64,000 nt of DNA. Source: CAWBXL01 sp963837365. GTDB lineage: Bacteria; Acidobacteriota; Terriglobia; Terriglobales; Acidobacteriaceae. The notes under the pieces are model-generated. The model had not been told where the DNA came from. It saw only the letters and a list, made by a program, of their open reading frames with translations, and searched no databases. The stretch spans positions 124,001 through 188,000 of the forward strand of contig CAWIMW010000007.1 in NCBI GenBank assembly GCA_963837365.1. The letters run 5' to 3'. How positions within the stretch are numbered: the first letter of the stretch is position 1; the number at the start of each line of letters is the position of its first letter. A program made the translations under genes and the position numbers. Of the stretch, positions 36,702 through 46,426 are shown one piece after another.

Positions 36702-38333
36702 TCACGGTTCGTACATCCACAAATCGTTGAGGTTCCCCGTTCCCCCGACAGTTTGACCGTAGCCGCCAAACAGCCATAGGTTCCCTTTTGCATCCACCCA
36801 GCGATTGAGAAAGAACCGGCTGCCGGGAGCGTTGCCCGGTGCGGGAGCCCCCTGGACTCCAAAGGTCGAATTCTGGTTTACAACGTTCGACCCACCCACC
36901 CAGGTCCACTGGCCGTTGCTGAATTTCCAGAGATCGTTCAGCCAGCCTGCATTCCCGGTGGAATCGAAACCATTTCCGCCAAAGAGCCAGAAATTTCCCG
37001 ATGTATCCGTCCAGCTAGCTCCAAACCACCGGGCCCCAGGAATGTTAGCCGCCGCCGGTGTTCCCTGAGTACCGTATACTCCCGCCTGGTCTATTACATT
37101 CGATCCTGCTACCCAAGTCCATTGGCCCGTACCGTATTTCCAAAGATCATTGAGAATCAGTACTGAACCGTTAGAGTCAAATCCGTAGCCTCCGAACAGC
37201 CACAGAGTTCCGGAAGCATCAATCCAGTTAAAAGCTCCCCATCGCGCGCCGGGAGTATTGCCCGAGGCCGCGACACCTTTCGTTCCATATACGCCCGGTT
37301 GTTCCTTGATTTTGGGGCCGCTCATCCACGTCCACTGTCCGTTGCTTAACTTCCACAGGTCGTTGAGTTCGCCTACGATTGCGTTCGGTTCGTCATAGCC
37401 GATTCCACCGAATACCCAAATGTTGCCCGATGTGTCCATCCAAGTTGAGGCCCCATCTCGCCCGCCCGGAATGTTTCCTGAATCAGTGACGCCCTGCGTA
37501 CCATAGATACCGTGCTGATACCCAACATTGGATCCGGCTATCCACGTCCATTGGCCGTTGCTGTATTTCCACAGATCGTTCATCGGCGTTTCATTTCCCA
37601 CCGAGTCAAAACCGTTTCCTCCGAGCATCCAAAGATCGCCGGCGGCATCAGTCCAACTGGCGGGCTCGAATCGCGCGCCGGGAATATTCGTTGCCGAAGG
37701 CACGCCTAGAGTTCCGTAGTTGCCGTTCGCGCCGGCAAGTGTTGGGCCTCCCACCCACGTCCATTGACCGGCGCTAAACTTCCAGAGGTCGTTGAAAGGC
37801 AAAAGATTTCCGCCGGAATCGTACCCATATCCACCAAACAGCCACAGGTTCCCGGATTTATCCGTCCAGGTCGCTGGATATTGGCGTCCTCCGGGAGTGT
37901 TTCCCGCCGCCGCTGTGCCCAGCGTGCCATAGGTACCAATCTGGTTGATGGATTGCGATCCTGCGACCCAGGTCCATTCGTTGTGCGCGCAATCAACGGT
38001 AATGTTGGTGACGTTGCCCATTGCCGTGCCGCTGCCGTTGACCACTCCACAGGTCTGCTTAGGGCTGGATGGTTGCGCAGAAACGGTCACACTATAACTG
38101 ACGCCGCTGGAGACCGTGGTGGCGAACTGGAAACTCCCGTTCCCATTGACTGGCAGGTTGTCTCTTCCATTGTCCTGTAAAACCAGACCGCCGCCACTTC
38201 CCGCTAGGTTGATCACGGTTCCTGCGATTGTGTAGGTCTGTGGCGGCCGAGATGATCCACTTCCTCCGCAAGCGTTAAGAAATAGCAGCGCTACAAACCA
38301 ACTGAGGCAAAGGAGTTTTGTGGCCGACTTCAT
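36702..38333 (-). CDS. Lipoprotein with six kelch-like repeats
   Basis: A 543-residue protein with a lipoprotein signal and lipobox (LLFLNACGG, Cys22). Residues about 35-115 form a carboxypeptidase-regulatory-like or Ig-like domain (YTIAGTVINLAGSGGGLVL). Six repeats of about 67-71 residues follow, each with QWTWVAG, GTLG or GTQG, PGGR/PGAR, SWTD-SGNLW, FGGxGFDS and LNDLWK. That number suits a single six-bladed kelch propeller. It is surface-exposed and probably protein- or sugar-binding. No partner gene is evident. Confidence 0.85.
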   Translation of the reverse strand: MKSATKLLCLSWFVALLFLNACGGSGSSRPPQTYTIAGTVINLAGSGGGLVLQDNGRDNLPVNGNGSFQFATTVSSGVSYSVTVSAQPSSPKQTCGVVNGSGTAMGNVTNITVDCAHNEWTWVAGSQSINQIGTYGTLGTAAAGNTPGGRQYPATWTDKSGNLWLFGGYGYDSGGNLLPFNDLWKFSAGQWTWVGGPTLAGANGNYGTLGVPSATNIPGARFEPASWTDAAGDLWMLGGNGFDSVGNETPMNDLWKYSNGQWTWIAGSNVGYQHGIYGTQGVTDSGNIPGGRDGASTWMDTSGNIWVFGGIGYDEPNAIVGELNDLWKLSNGQWTWMSGPKIKEQPGVYGTKGVAASGNTPGARWGAFNWIDASGTLWLFGGYGFDSNGSVLILNDLWKYGTGQWTWVAGSNVIDQAGVYGTQGTPAAANIPGARWFGASWTDTSGNFWLFGGNGFDSTGNAGWLNDLWKFSNGQWTWVGGSNVVNQNSTFGVQGAPAPGNAPGSRFFLNRWVDAKGNLWLFGGYGQTVGGTGNLNDLWMYEP

Positions 38334-38588
38334 ATGTAAGATCTCCTCAATTGTTTACACGCCATGCAGGCGGGTCAGGGGGTGGTGGTTAATGCGGGCC
38401 CGTTACAACTCAAGATTTATACACCTACGAACGCAAAGGAAATAGTTCCAAGAATGGTAGGAGCGCATGCCCACAGCGTTCCAGCATTATCATTACAAAT
38501 TTCCTGAACATATTAAGTTTGAGAGTTGAACTATCTATGGGTTACGGGGTTATACTGCTGCCCGGCAAATTTCTTCGGAGGCAGACCG

Positions 38589-40826
38589 ATGCGACAGCAA
38601 ACTATGCTCCTTTTGAGATATGCAACCAGTCTTTTTGTTCCTGGGCTTTTGCTCGCGGCATCATTCGCAGCGTCTTCCATCCTGTTGCCCGCACAAACAC
38701 AATCTTCCAGTGCGGCCAAGAGCACACACAAAGATTCGGTCATGCTCAACTCGTCAGGCACAATTCTTGTAAGTGCGGATGCGCCGGAACCAATCCAAAA
38801 ATCGGCCGGCGATCTCGCCAACGATTTAGAAAAAGTGTTCGGCAAGAAACCCAAGATAATAACCAGCCCCGAGCAAGCGGGACCTCTGACCATCCTGATC
38901 GGCGAGCAGTCGCAGATTCCCGAAGCCATGCGCAACGCCGCGCTGACCGCCCCGGAGTCATTCTCAATTTCCGTGACCACCGCCGACTGGAGTTCGAAGC
39001 CGACCCACGTGATCCTGTTGACCGGCCCGGACATGCGCGGCACGATGTATGCGGTCTACGAATTTTCTCAGGAGTATCTCGATGTCGATCCTCTTTATTA
39101 CTGGACCGACCACGAGCCCGCCCGCAAATTGTCGGTGGAAATTCCCGCCTCGCTGAACAAGCAGTTTCCCGCCCCACTATTCAAGTATCGCGGCTTCTTT
39201 ATTAATGACGAAGACCTCCTGACCGGATGGGCGCCGGGCGAAGCAAAAGACAAAACCGGAATCTCACTTGCGGTCTGGGACAAAATCTATGAAACCACTC
39301 TGCGGCTGAAAGGAAATGTCGTCACGCCTGGGACGTGGATTTTCCCCGATGATCCGCAAGTAAAACTCGCGGCCACCAGAGGGCTAATCATAAGCCAGCA
39401 CCATGCAATCCCTTTGGGGTTGAACGTGGCGCGCTGGCCCCAGGATGTCGAATACAACTACACAACCCATCCAGAGATTTTGGAGCGTGCCTGGAAGAAC
39501 GCAGTCAATTCCTATCTCCCCAATCAGGAAGTTTTGTGGACGGTCGGCCTGCGCGGCTTGTCGGACGCCAGCTACGCCTCCAGGGATGAGAGTGTCCGCA
39601 ACAACGATAAAGCCCTCGGAGAACTAATCACCAAAGCCATCGCGGACCAGATGAGCATCGTGCGCGCCGTACATCCGGAAGCGAAATTCATCACCAGCTT
39701 GTGGCAGGAAGGCGCGCGCCTGGTTCAGGCGGGTTATCTCAAGATTCCGCCGGAAGTCTCCACGGTCTGGGCGGACGACGGCTACGGTTACATTCAGGAC
39801 AAGGGAGAAGTGGCGCAGCGGCCAGGGCACATACGATCACATCGCCATGATGAACGGCCGTGCCAACCAGCTCACCGAAATGGTCCCCATCGAACGCAGC
39901 TTTTCTGAGCTGCAACGCTACATCAATGCGGGAGCGACGGAATATTTCCTCGTGAATACCAGCGATATTCGTCCGGTGACGATGTCGGTCCGCGCGGTGA
40001 TGGACGCAGTCTGGAAGGGCCTCCCGGCCGAAGGTGAAGCTGCGCAAGACAAGTTTTACCAGGAATGGTCAAAGCAGGAGTTCGGCGACAAACGCGGCCC
40101 CGCAAGTAGCTACTACTCTATAAGGACTACTTCAAAGCCCCAGCCCATCTTCCACAAACGCCGGAACGCGAATACGGCGACCAGCTCTATCACACCGAAG
40201 CCCGCCGCATGATGTTGAGCTACATGACGGATTGGCCTCTCTATGGAATCCCCAGCCAATCCCCCAAGTGGCAGCCGGTGCGTTCCTTCGGGCCAGGAGC
40301 GCCGGGGCCACAGCGTTTCTCAGGAAAAGATTGGCTAAAGGAAGCGACCGCCCGCGAAATCCAGCAATGCGGTGAAGCTCAGTCACGATGGGACGCGGTC
40401 TGGAAGCAGGCCGTGGCCGCCGAACCGCTGGTCTCCCCTGCGCGCCAGCTTTTCTATCGCTCCAGCGTGCTGACCATGATCAGCATCAACCGCGAAAGCA
40501 ACCATGCCTTGTATCTGATCTCCAAAGCCATCGAGGATGCGCAAAACGGAAAAACCACTGAAGCTCACAGTGAGGCGGAACAGGCCTTGGCGGCGTTGGA
40601 CGACATTCAGAAAGCTCAATCCTCCGCAGAATACGGCAAGTGGAAAAACTGGTATCGCGGCGACTGGCTCACCGGGGTCTACCGGACAAAGCAAATGACG
40701 CAGATCTTTGCCAATTTTCTGAACGATCCGCTCACTCACATCGCTCCGCCGGTGATATGGGACGGATGGGAAGCTTATTACCACATCATGCACTACGAGG
40801 GTGATCGCTCAGCCGATGTGAAGTGA
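38589..40826 (+). pseudogene. GH115 alpha-glucuronidase-like gene with two compensating frameshifts
   Basis: A secreted glycoside hydrolase of family 115, which releases (4-O-methyl)glucuronic acid from xylan. Signal peptide at the start (LLLRYATSLFVPGLLLAASF), then GTMYAVYEFSQEYLDVDPL, FKYRGFFINDEDLLTGWAP and VWADDGYGYIQD. One extra base near 39819 shifts the frame (correct reading QGTYDHIAMMNGRANQL), and one missing base near 40117 restores it (correct reading YKDYFKAPAHLPQTPE). The outer frame totals 746 codons, a plausible full length. GGAGG precedes the ATG at 38589. The altered part of about 100 residues would be read as nonsense with stops, so as written the gene is broken. Confidence 0.8.
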
Positions 40827-41061
40827 CAACGTGCGCTGTGGTCAAAGCTCCCTTCCGCAAAAGTATTGAATTCGGTTTGCGGTTGGCTTCATTCATGCGG
40901 CAAGTTTCTAGCGGGCCCGTGGTTGTCATCGCTCCACCCCCAAATTCGGGCCCGGTTCATCCACCCTAGGCAGCCTGTGGTCGGGAATTGTTGCCCCTCG
41001 TCGCAAAGGTGATGCCCTCACGCCTGCGCGGTGGCAGACTCCGCATTGAGAGGTATTACCA

Positions 41062-41937
41062 ATGCGAACCAAAACTCCTTCAGCGGTCTTTACTGGACTT
41101 ATCTTATGGGTCGTCTTCGGACTGCTCGGAACGTCCCTATATGTTCATTCCTTAGCTGCGCAATCTTTGCCAACTCCAACCGGGTCTGCGGAAACATGGA
41201 CCCTGCCGCATGGAACGGCCGTGAAAGACAACGGCCCCCGCACCTACCGCTTCACCGTGGACTACAACATGGCCAACACCAAAGGCGAGATGGTGTTCCG
41301 TCAACATGTTGCGGGAGAATACACACGCGGACTGGCAGGTGGTGAGGTCATGTGGAAAAACGTGACCCAGGCCGATGTGGCCGGTCCGTCAGCTCCATTC
41401 CCGGCAGCGCAGAAGCAGGACTTTATGGAGGGATTTCGTTATCGCAACGATCTGGGCAATACGATGAAGCCGGACTTCTTCAAGGCATTTCCGCCCACGG
41501 CTGTGGTCGAGCGTAATCTGGTCTGGGACACGGGGATGATCGAGATGTTCGGCCAGAATTATTTCGATCACCTCAAGCTGAACGAACCCTATCACGCGAT
41601 GTCTGAGCAGGATATCAACATGCCCGATGTGGGCACCTTTCACAACCGTGACGTCACCCTGGAGTGGGTGGGACGATCACAACGCAATGGGCAAGACTGC
41701 GCCCTGATTAAGTACCAGGCATTCTTCAATCCGGTGGAGATCGCCAACGGCGGCATGAGTTTGAAAGGCCGCAGCGACTACTGGGGAGAGATTTGGGTGT
41801 CGCTGACCACCAAGCAGATCGAATACGGCACACTCTATGAGGTCGTGATAGGGGAGCTGAAACTGCCCGGTCAGGACACGACGCAGAATATCAATGTCTT
41901 CCGCAGCGGCGTTTTTGAACCCGTGAGCGGAAAGTAG
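41062..41937 (+). CDS. Secreted hypothetical protein upstream of a LytS/LytTR pair
   Basis: A 291-residue protein with a signal peptide (LILWVVFGLLGTSLYVHS). The mature part has an even mix of strands and no domain I recognise; notable stretches are RFTVDYNMANTKGEMVFRQ, VERNLVWDTGMIEMFGQNY and LKGRSDYWGEIWVSL. GAGG stands before the ATG. The kinase gene begins nine bases after its stop, so the three genes form an operon, and this protein might be the sensed or controlled factor. That link is inference. Confidence 0.65.
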   Translation: MRTKTPSAVFTGLILWVVFGLLGTSLYVHSLAAQSLPTPTGSAETWTLPHGTAVKDNGPRTYRFTVDYNMANTKGEMVFRQHVAGEYTRGLAGGEVMWKNVTQADVAGPSAPFPAAQKQDFMEGFRYRNDLGNTMKPDFFKAFPPTAVVERNLVWDTGMIEMFGQNYFDHLKLNEPYHAMSEQDINMPDVGTFHNRDVTLEWVGRSQRNGQDCALIKYQAFFNPVEIANGGMSLKGRSDYWGEIWVSLTTKQIEYGTLYEVVIGELKLPGQDTTQNINVFRSGVFEPVSGK

Positions 41938-41946
41938 GTTAGCAAT

Positions 41947-43026
41947 ATGAAAGAGTTGAAGCAAAACTGGGCGTTTTCCCTGTTCTGGATCAATCTGGCG
42001 GTCGCAGTTGTATTTCTGATTCTGCTAATTACGCATCAGATCGCAAGCGTCCGCGATCTGATGCACTCGCTCGCCTTCTCACTCATTTACGCCAACCTGA
42101 CTGGTGTGCTCGGCATGCTAATGATCGGCAGTCTCGCCGAGAAAATTGCCAGGCTCGCCGGGCAACTGGTGTCCCGCAAGCTCCCGCTGATGCCCTTTGT
42201 AGCCATTGGCATCCTCGTGTTTGTAGCTGTGGGTTGCTTGCTGGCGCAGACCTTGTTGATGGTGATTGGCTTCGTGGTCCCAAAGCAGTTCTGGCTGGAA
42301 TACCTGCGCACGTTGCGTGTCGCCATGCCGCTGGCCATAGTGTTCGGCCTGGGCGCCTTGGTCCACGCATCGTTGCGGGGGCGAATGCAAATCATGGAGG
42401 AGAAGCTTCATGAAAAAGAGATAGCAGAGGAGCGGTCGCGGAAGCTGGTGGCAGAAGCGCGGCTGCGCTCGCTCGAATCGCGCATCCATCCCCACTTCCT
42501 GTTCAATACCTTGAACGCGATCAGCTCGCTCATAGCCGTGAATCCCACCCGCGCGGAACAGATTGTCGGCCGTTTGGCCGCGTTGTTGCGGGCGTCGCTC
42601 GACAATAGCGGTCACCCGCTGATTCCGTTACACCAGGAAATGGCGATGGTGGAAAGCTATATTGACATCGAACGGGCGCGCTTCGGCGACAAGCTGCGCG
42701 GTTCCGTGCAAGTGCCCGCCGAATTGCAAGACGCCCAGGTACCGCGCATGTCAGTGCAGTCGCTGGTGGAAAATGCCGTGAAGCACGGGATCACTCCGCA
42801 GAGCGGAGGAGGAGAGGTTCTGGTCACCGCGTCTGCGGAGAACGGCAACCTGCGCATCGAAGTTCGGGACACCGGGCCGGGTTTCGATCTGGCGGCTATT
42901 CCCGCCGATCATGGACTGGACAACTTGGTGGAACGCCTCAATGCCTTGTTCAGCGAAAAGGCGCGCCTTAACGTTGTCCGCCGGGACGGGTATTCTGTGG
43001 TGGAGATGGTTGTACCACGCGTATGA
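41947..43026 (+). CDS. LytS/YehU-type sensor histidine kinase
   Basis: A 359-residue membrane kinase. Four hydrophobic helices fill residues about 10-140 (the sensor), a coiled coil follows (HEKEIAEERSRKLVAEARL), then the His_kinase domain with the phospho-acceptor His in LESRIHPHFLFNTLNAISSL and an HATPase domain with QSLVENAVKHGI and DTGPGFD. It should phosphorylate the LytTR regulator encoded next; the two genes overlap in ATGA. The signal is unknown. Confidence 0.93.
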   Translation: MKELKQNWAFSLFWINLAVAVVFLILLITHQIASVRDLMHSLAFSLIYANLTGVLGMLMIGSLAEKIARLAGQLVSRKLPLMPFVAIGILVFVAVGCLLAQTLLMVIGFVVPKQFWLEYLRTLRVAMPLAIVFGLGALVHASLRGRMQIMEEKLHEKEIAEERSRKLVAEARLRSLESRIHPHFLFNTLNAISSLIAVNPTRAEQIVGRLAALLRASLDNSGHPLIPLHQEMAMVESYIDIERARFGDKLRGSVQVPAELQDAQVPRMSVQSLVENAVKHGITPQSGGGEVLVTASAENGNLRIEVRDTGPGFDLAAIPADHGLDNLVERLNALFSEKARLNVVRRDGYSVVEMVVPRV

Positions 43027-43793
43027 AACTCCGCGCATACCTGGTGGATGATGAACCGCTGGCGCTGCAACGCCTGCGCCGGTTGTTGGAGCGCACCGAA
43101 CGCGTAGAAGTAATCGGCAGCACCACCGAGCCCGAAGAAGCGGTTGCTGCGTTGCGCGCCGATCCTCCGGATGTGTGCTTCCTGGATATTCAGATGCCGC
43201 GTCTCAGTGGCTTCGATGTTTTGGCACAATTGCCCAGCCAGCCCATCGTGATTTTCACCACGGCCCACGACCAGTACGCGCTGAAAGCTTTCGGAGTGAA
43301 CTCGGTTGACTACCTGCTGAAGCCGATTGACCCTGAGTCCCTGGAACGCGCTCTTAAAAAAGTTGAGCGGCTGCGGGGCTCAGGTCAGCTTGCGCAGCCA
43401 GATTTGCAGGCACTGCTCAAGCAACTCACTGATTCACTTCGCGAGACCAGGCCAGAGTATCCCGGCCGGATCGCGTCGCGGCTGGGCGACCGGCTTTGGT
43501 TTCTCGATCTGGATCGCGTGACCCATTTCTATGCTGAGGACAAGCTGACCTACGCGGTCTCCGAGGGCAAGGCGTACTGCGTAGACCACGCCATCACTGA
43601 GTTGGAAAAGACACTAGATCCGAAAAAGTTCCTCCGCATCCACCGCAGCACAGTGGTCAACGTGGACTGGATCAAGGAAGTTGCGTCGCTGCCGGGAGGA
43701 GCTTTGAATGTTCGTCTCAAGGATGGCAAAGATACGAACTTGACCGTAGCCCGCGACCGGGCGAGAGAGTTCAAAGCGCGGGTGGGATGTTAG
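43023..43793 (+). CDS. LytTR-family response regulator
   Basis: A 256-residue regulator. The receiver domain (about 1-120) has YLVDDEPLALQRL, phospho-acceptor Asp in VCFLDIQMPRLSG and Lys in DYLLKPIDPE. The LytTR DNA-binding domain (about 155-255) has VTHFYAEDKLTYAVSEG and FLRIHRSTVVNVDWIKEV. It is the output of the kinase encoded just before it. Targets of such pairs are often envelope or exported proteins, which fits the secreted protein at the head of the operon. Confidence 0.93.
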   Translation: MKLRAYLVDDEPLALQRLRRLLERTERVEVIGSTTEPEEAVAALRADPPDVCFLDIQMPRLSGFDVLAQLPSQPIVIFTTAHDQYALKAFGVNSVDYLLKPIDPESLERALKKVERLRGSGQLAQPDLQALLKQLTDSLRETRPEYPGRIASRLGDRLWFLDLDRVTHFYAEDKLTYAVSEGKAYCVDHAITELEKTLDPKKFLRIHRSTVVNVDWIKEVASLPGGALNVRLKDGKDTNLTVARDRAREFKARVGC

Positions 43794-43810
43794 TGGCGCG
43801 TTCACAAAAC

Positions 43811-44635
43811 TCAAATCTGCATGACTTTATTCAACTCCGCCGTAGTCACGCACCCATCAAGAAATCCAAACCGTCCGGCGTCCATTACCTCACGCGCAGC
43901 CTCAAGCAACCCAGTCATGGCCGCGCGATAGAGTGAGGTTGCCAGGCTGATGCGCCTGACGCCAGCTGCGGCGAGCTCGCCCACCGAAAATGACTTGGCT
44001 TTGATTCCCGCCATGAAGTTGACCGGCTTCGATACCGCCTCACAGACTGCCCGCACCGCGGCAAGATCAGGCAGGCCGGGGGCAAAAAGCACATCAGCGC
44101 CAGCTTTCTCATAAGCTTGCAGGCGGCGGATGGTCTCATCCAGACTCGGCGCAGCGAAGAGAAAATTGTGCGCTCGCGCCGTCAGTATGAAGGGAAACGA
44201 TAGTGCCCGTGCCGCCTCGGCAGCAGCAGCGATGCGTTCGACAGCCACACCAGAATCATAAAGCGGACGGTTCGGGTCACCCGTCGCATCTTCGATGGTG
44301 CATCCCACTAATCCCACCTCAGCCGCAAGCCGGACCGTCTCCGCCACATCTGCCGGCGCGTCGCCAAACCCTTTTTCCAGGTCCGCAGAGACCGGCAAAT
44401 CGGTCGCCTCAACGATCAACCGCGAATGTGCCATGGCCTCATTCCGCGTCAGCCCATGATCTCTTCGGCCAACCGCGGAAGCAGCCGCAGCGCTCGATGT
44501 GGCCAATGCCTGAAAACCAAGTCCGGCGAGAATGCGCGCGGAGCCAACATCCCATGGATTCGGAATTATGAAAGTGCCAGGCCCATCATGCAGCGCACGG
44601 AAGCAGGCCGCCTTTTCATTCTGAGTAATACTCAT
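43811..44635 (-). CDS. Isocitrate lyase / PEP mutase family protein
   Basis: A 274-residue alpha/beta barrel enzyme. The metal-binding part is visible in LPVSADLEKGFGDAPADV, and other family motifs are NPWDVGSARILAGLGFQALA, GLVGCTIEDATGD and FILTARAHNFL. It lacks the KKCGH loop of true isocitrate lyases. Members cleave or make C-C or C-P bonds in small oxo-acids such as oxaloacetate or methylisocitrate analogues; the substrate is unknown. The start at 44635 (MSITQNEKA) follows a GGGAG and fits the family N-terminus. Confidence 0.85.
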   Translation of the reverse strand: MSITQNEKAACFRALHDGPGTFIIPNPWDVGSARILAGLGFQALATSSAAAASAVGRRDHGLTRNEAMAHSRLIVEATDLPVSADLEKGFGDAPADVAETVRLAAEVGLVGCTIEDATGDPNRPLYDSGVAVERIAAAAEAARALSFPFILTARAHNFLFAAPSLDETIRRLQAYEKAGADVLFAPGLPDLAAVRAVCEAVSKPVNFMAGIKAKSFSVGELAAAGVRRISLATSLYRAAMTGLLEAAREVMDAGRFGFLDGCVTTAELNKVMQI

Positions 44636-44814
44636 GGAGGTGTATCTCCCGATCAGAAGCTCACTCAGTAAGGATAACTGACACAATCAAGCGTTAGATT
44701 CATTGGCCTCAAGGAGTGAAAATAGCGATGTTACGCCAGCTATCCTGACATTCGAAGGTAGGTTTGCTGATGTCGCACGGGATATCCTGTTAGCCTGCTG
44801 TCCGGGAGAATGTC

Positions 44815-44910
44815 ATGAAGATTGTGCCTGTGATCAAGTCTAGCGATTTGCAACGATCACTACTTTTCTACACCGAAGTTCTCGACTTCGAGCGCAGGTG
44901 GCCTGGACAC
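44815..44910 (+). pseudogene. Glyoxalase/VOC family protein, N-terminal fragment
   Basis: The first 31 residues (MKIVPVIKSSDLQRSLLFYT and EVLDFERRWPG) are the standard start of a bleomycin-resistance/glyoxalase-type protein. After about 44910 the similarity ends. On the opposite strand, 45015 down to 44918 reads like a signal peptide (LITLALFFAAAVPGRA) of a different gene, so a junction between two truncated genes lies here. The region up to 45277 has no intact gene that I can support. Confidence 0.55.
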
Positions 44911-45277
44911 GAAGACACTACCGGACAGGCTGAGAGTAACGAACTCCTGCGCCCGCCCCGGTACAGCGGCGGCGAAGAACAGGGCCAGCGTGATCAGCCC
45001 TTCGATAGCCATTCGGCTAACGCACCTTTTATCGGTAGTCGTCACCGCGCGATTATCGGTGAGGGGCAAGGGGCGGCAAAGTTACCCCAGTAATCGGCGG
45101 GTGGCCGATCTTCGAGTTTGCGCAACGGGTCGATATGCATCGGCAATTCTGCGAGCGGAGTCGAACGATCTCGCCGCCTTTGCCAGACCTGGGATTGCCT
45201 ACATCCGCTGCCAGCAAAGCCGGTGGACTCCGTTAAATTGTCATATTGTGACTGCTAGCCCAGAGGAATCACAACGA

Positions 45278-45565
45278 TTACTGCTTGTTCGGTTCAGGGG
45301 TGCTCGATGCAGCCGCAGGCTTTGCCGCCGGAGTAGCGATTCTGCTGTACACCAGCTTCTTCGTGCCGCCTTCGCAGCTTCCGACCACTTTTTGGGCGTC
45401 CTTGACCTTTTCGGCCGGCACAATTTCCAGCGAGTAGTTCTTTACGTTGTGTGCTTCCAGCTTTTTCACGATTTCGGCTTTCAGTTCCTCACACGGCTTG
45501 GCCGCCTGCGCATAACCCGCGAACATGGCAAACAACAATACAGTGACTGTTACCAACGATCTCAT
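45278..45565 (-). CDS. Secreted DUF1161 family protein
   Basis: A 95-residue protein with a signal peptide (SLVTVTVLLFAMFAGYAQAA) and the DUF1161 pattern: KPCEELKAEIVKKLEAHNV, SLEIVPAEKVKDAQKVVGSC and EGGTKKLVYSR. The two Cys probably form a disulfide. Function unknown. The start at 45565 is used because AAGGAG lies eight bases upstream. The Pro/Ala tail is probably disordered. Confidence 0.8.
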   Translation of the reverse strand: MRSLVTVTVLLFAMFAGYAQAAKPCEELKAEIVKKLEAHNVKNYSLEIVPAEKVKDAQKVVGSCEGGTKKLVYSRIATPAAKPAAASSTPEPNKQ

Positions 45566-45713
45566 GGCGCGAACTCCTTCACGGGGACTGTCTTGTCCCA
45601 CAATAACAATGATTGCATACCGGCTCCCGCACTAACCAGGTTACGAATGTATCGGCATTGAATTTGGAGTCCAACATCGAGTTTATGGGAGCCGGACAAC
45701 GGGTTGTCCCGTC

Positions 45714-46292
45714 CTATTGCTTCGGTGAGCCTGAAGATTTGCCTCCCAGCGCTCCCGTAGCGGCGCTGCTCATGTTCGGATTTGCGAGCACTGCCTTCAC
45801 TGGCTCAGACAACTTGTCGGCATTCGCCATCAGCAACGAAACCTGCCACATCTCCGTCGTAGAAAGCTGCTGGTTGAAGCCGGGCATGCCGGTAAGCCGT
45901 ATGCCATTCGCGACTTTCCAATATGTCTCGCCGGGCTCATCGTCGGTCACGCCCTTACCTTTAAAGAGGTGCGGTGGGCGTGGAAATTCACCCTTGGCGA
46001 TCGCTGTCTGCTCTTTCCCGGGAACTCCATGGCAAACGGCACAATGCTCCATATAAAGGTGAGCACCGGCAACCAGATTCGGCTCATCCGCCGAGACCGG
46101 TGTCTGGGTAGGGAGCTCCTTTTCCATCCGGGCATGCAGCGCCATACGAGCGAATGTCTTCTCAAACGGCATTGGGGCCGCCGAGGTTGCAACCGGCGCC
46201 ATGCCCGTCGCGAAGTAAAAATACACGCCAACAGCAATCGCCCCAACGGTCACCACGATTCCAACCACAACTCCAATCGCAAAACGCTTCAC
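45714..46292 (-). CDS. Membrane-anchored c-type cytochrome
   Basis: A 192-residue protein with one N-terminal membrane helix (FAIGVVVGIVVTVGAIAVGV) and a class I cytochrome domain: haem attachment in CAVCHG, and the axial Met in RLTGMPGFNQQL. It carries electrons on the outer face of the inner membrane. The GTG at 46292 is preferred over the ATG at 46307, because GGAGGAATT stands directly in front of it. It is divergent from the beta-propeller gene at 46427. It could serve the molybdenum hydroxylase or Rieske enzymes of the window, but nothing links them directly. Confidence 0.88.
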   Translation of the reverse strand: MKRFAIGVVVGIVVTVGAIAVGVYFYFATGMAPVATSAAPMPFEKTFARMALHARMEKELPTQTPVSADEPNLVAGAHLYMEHCAVCHGVPGKEQTAIAKGEFPRPPHLFKGKGVTDDEPGETYWKVANGIRLTGMPGFNQQLSTTEMWQVSLLMANADKLSEPVKAVLANPNMSSAATGALGGKSSGSPKQ

Positions 46293-46426
46293 AATTCCTC
46301 CAGTCATTTATGAGAGATTCGATTCCACATCTGCCCGAAGGCAGAGTCGAATTTCTATCCTCTTCTTCAGCAAAGTTCCAGGATCAGCTCGCGCATTTTC
46401 TGGTAGAACACTGTCAGGAGTAAACC

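Noticed and set aside
44990..45661. Long plus-strand frame across the DUF1161 gene
   Set aside because: It is a shadow of the minus-strand DUF1161 gene, which has a signal peptide, ribosome-binding site and recognisable domain.
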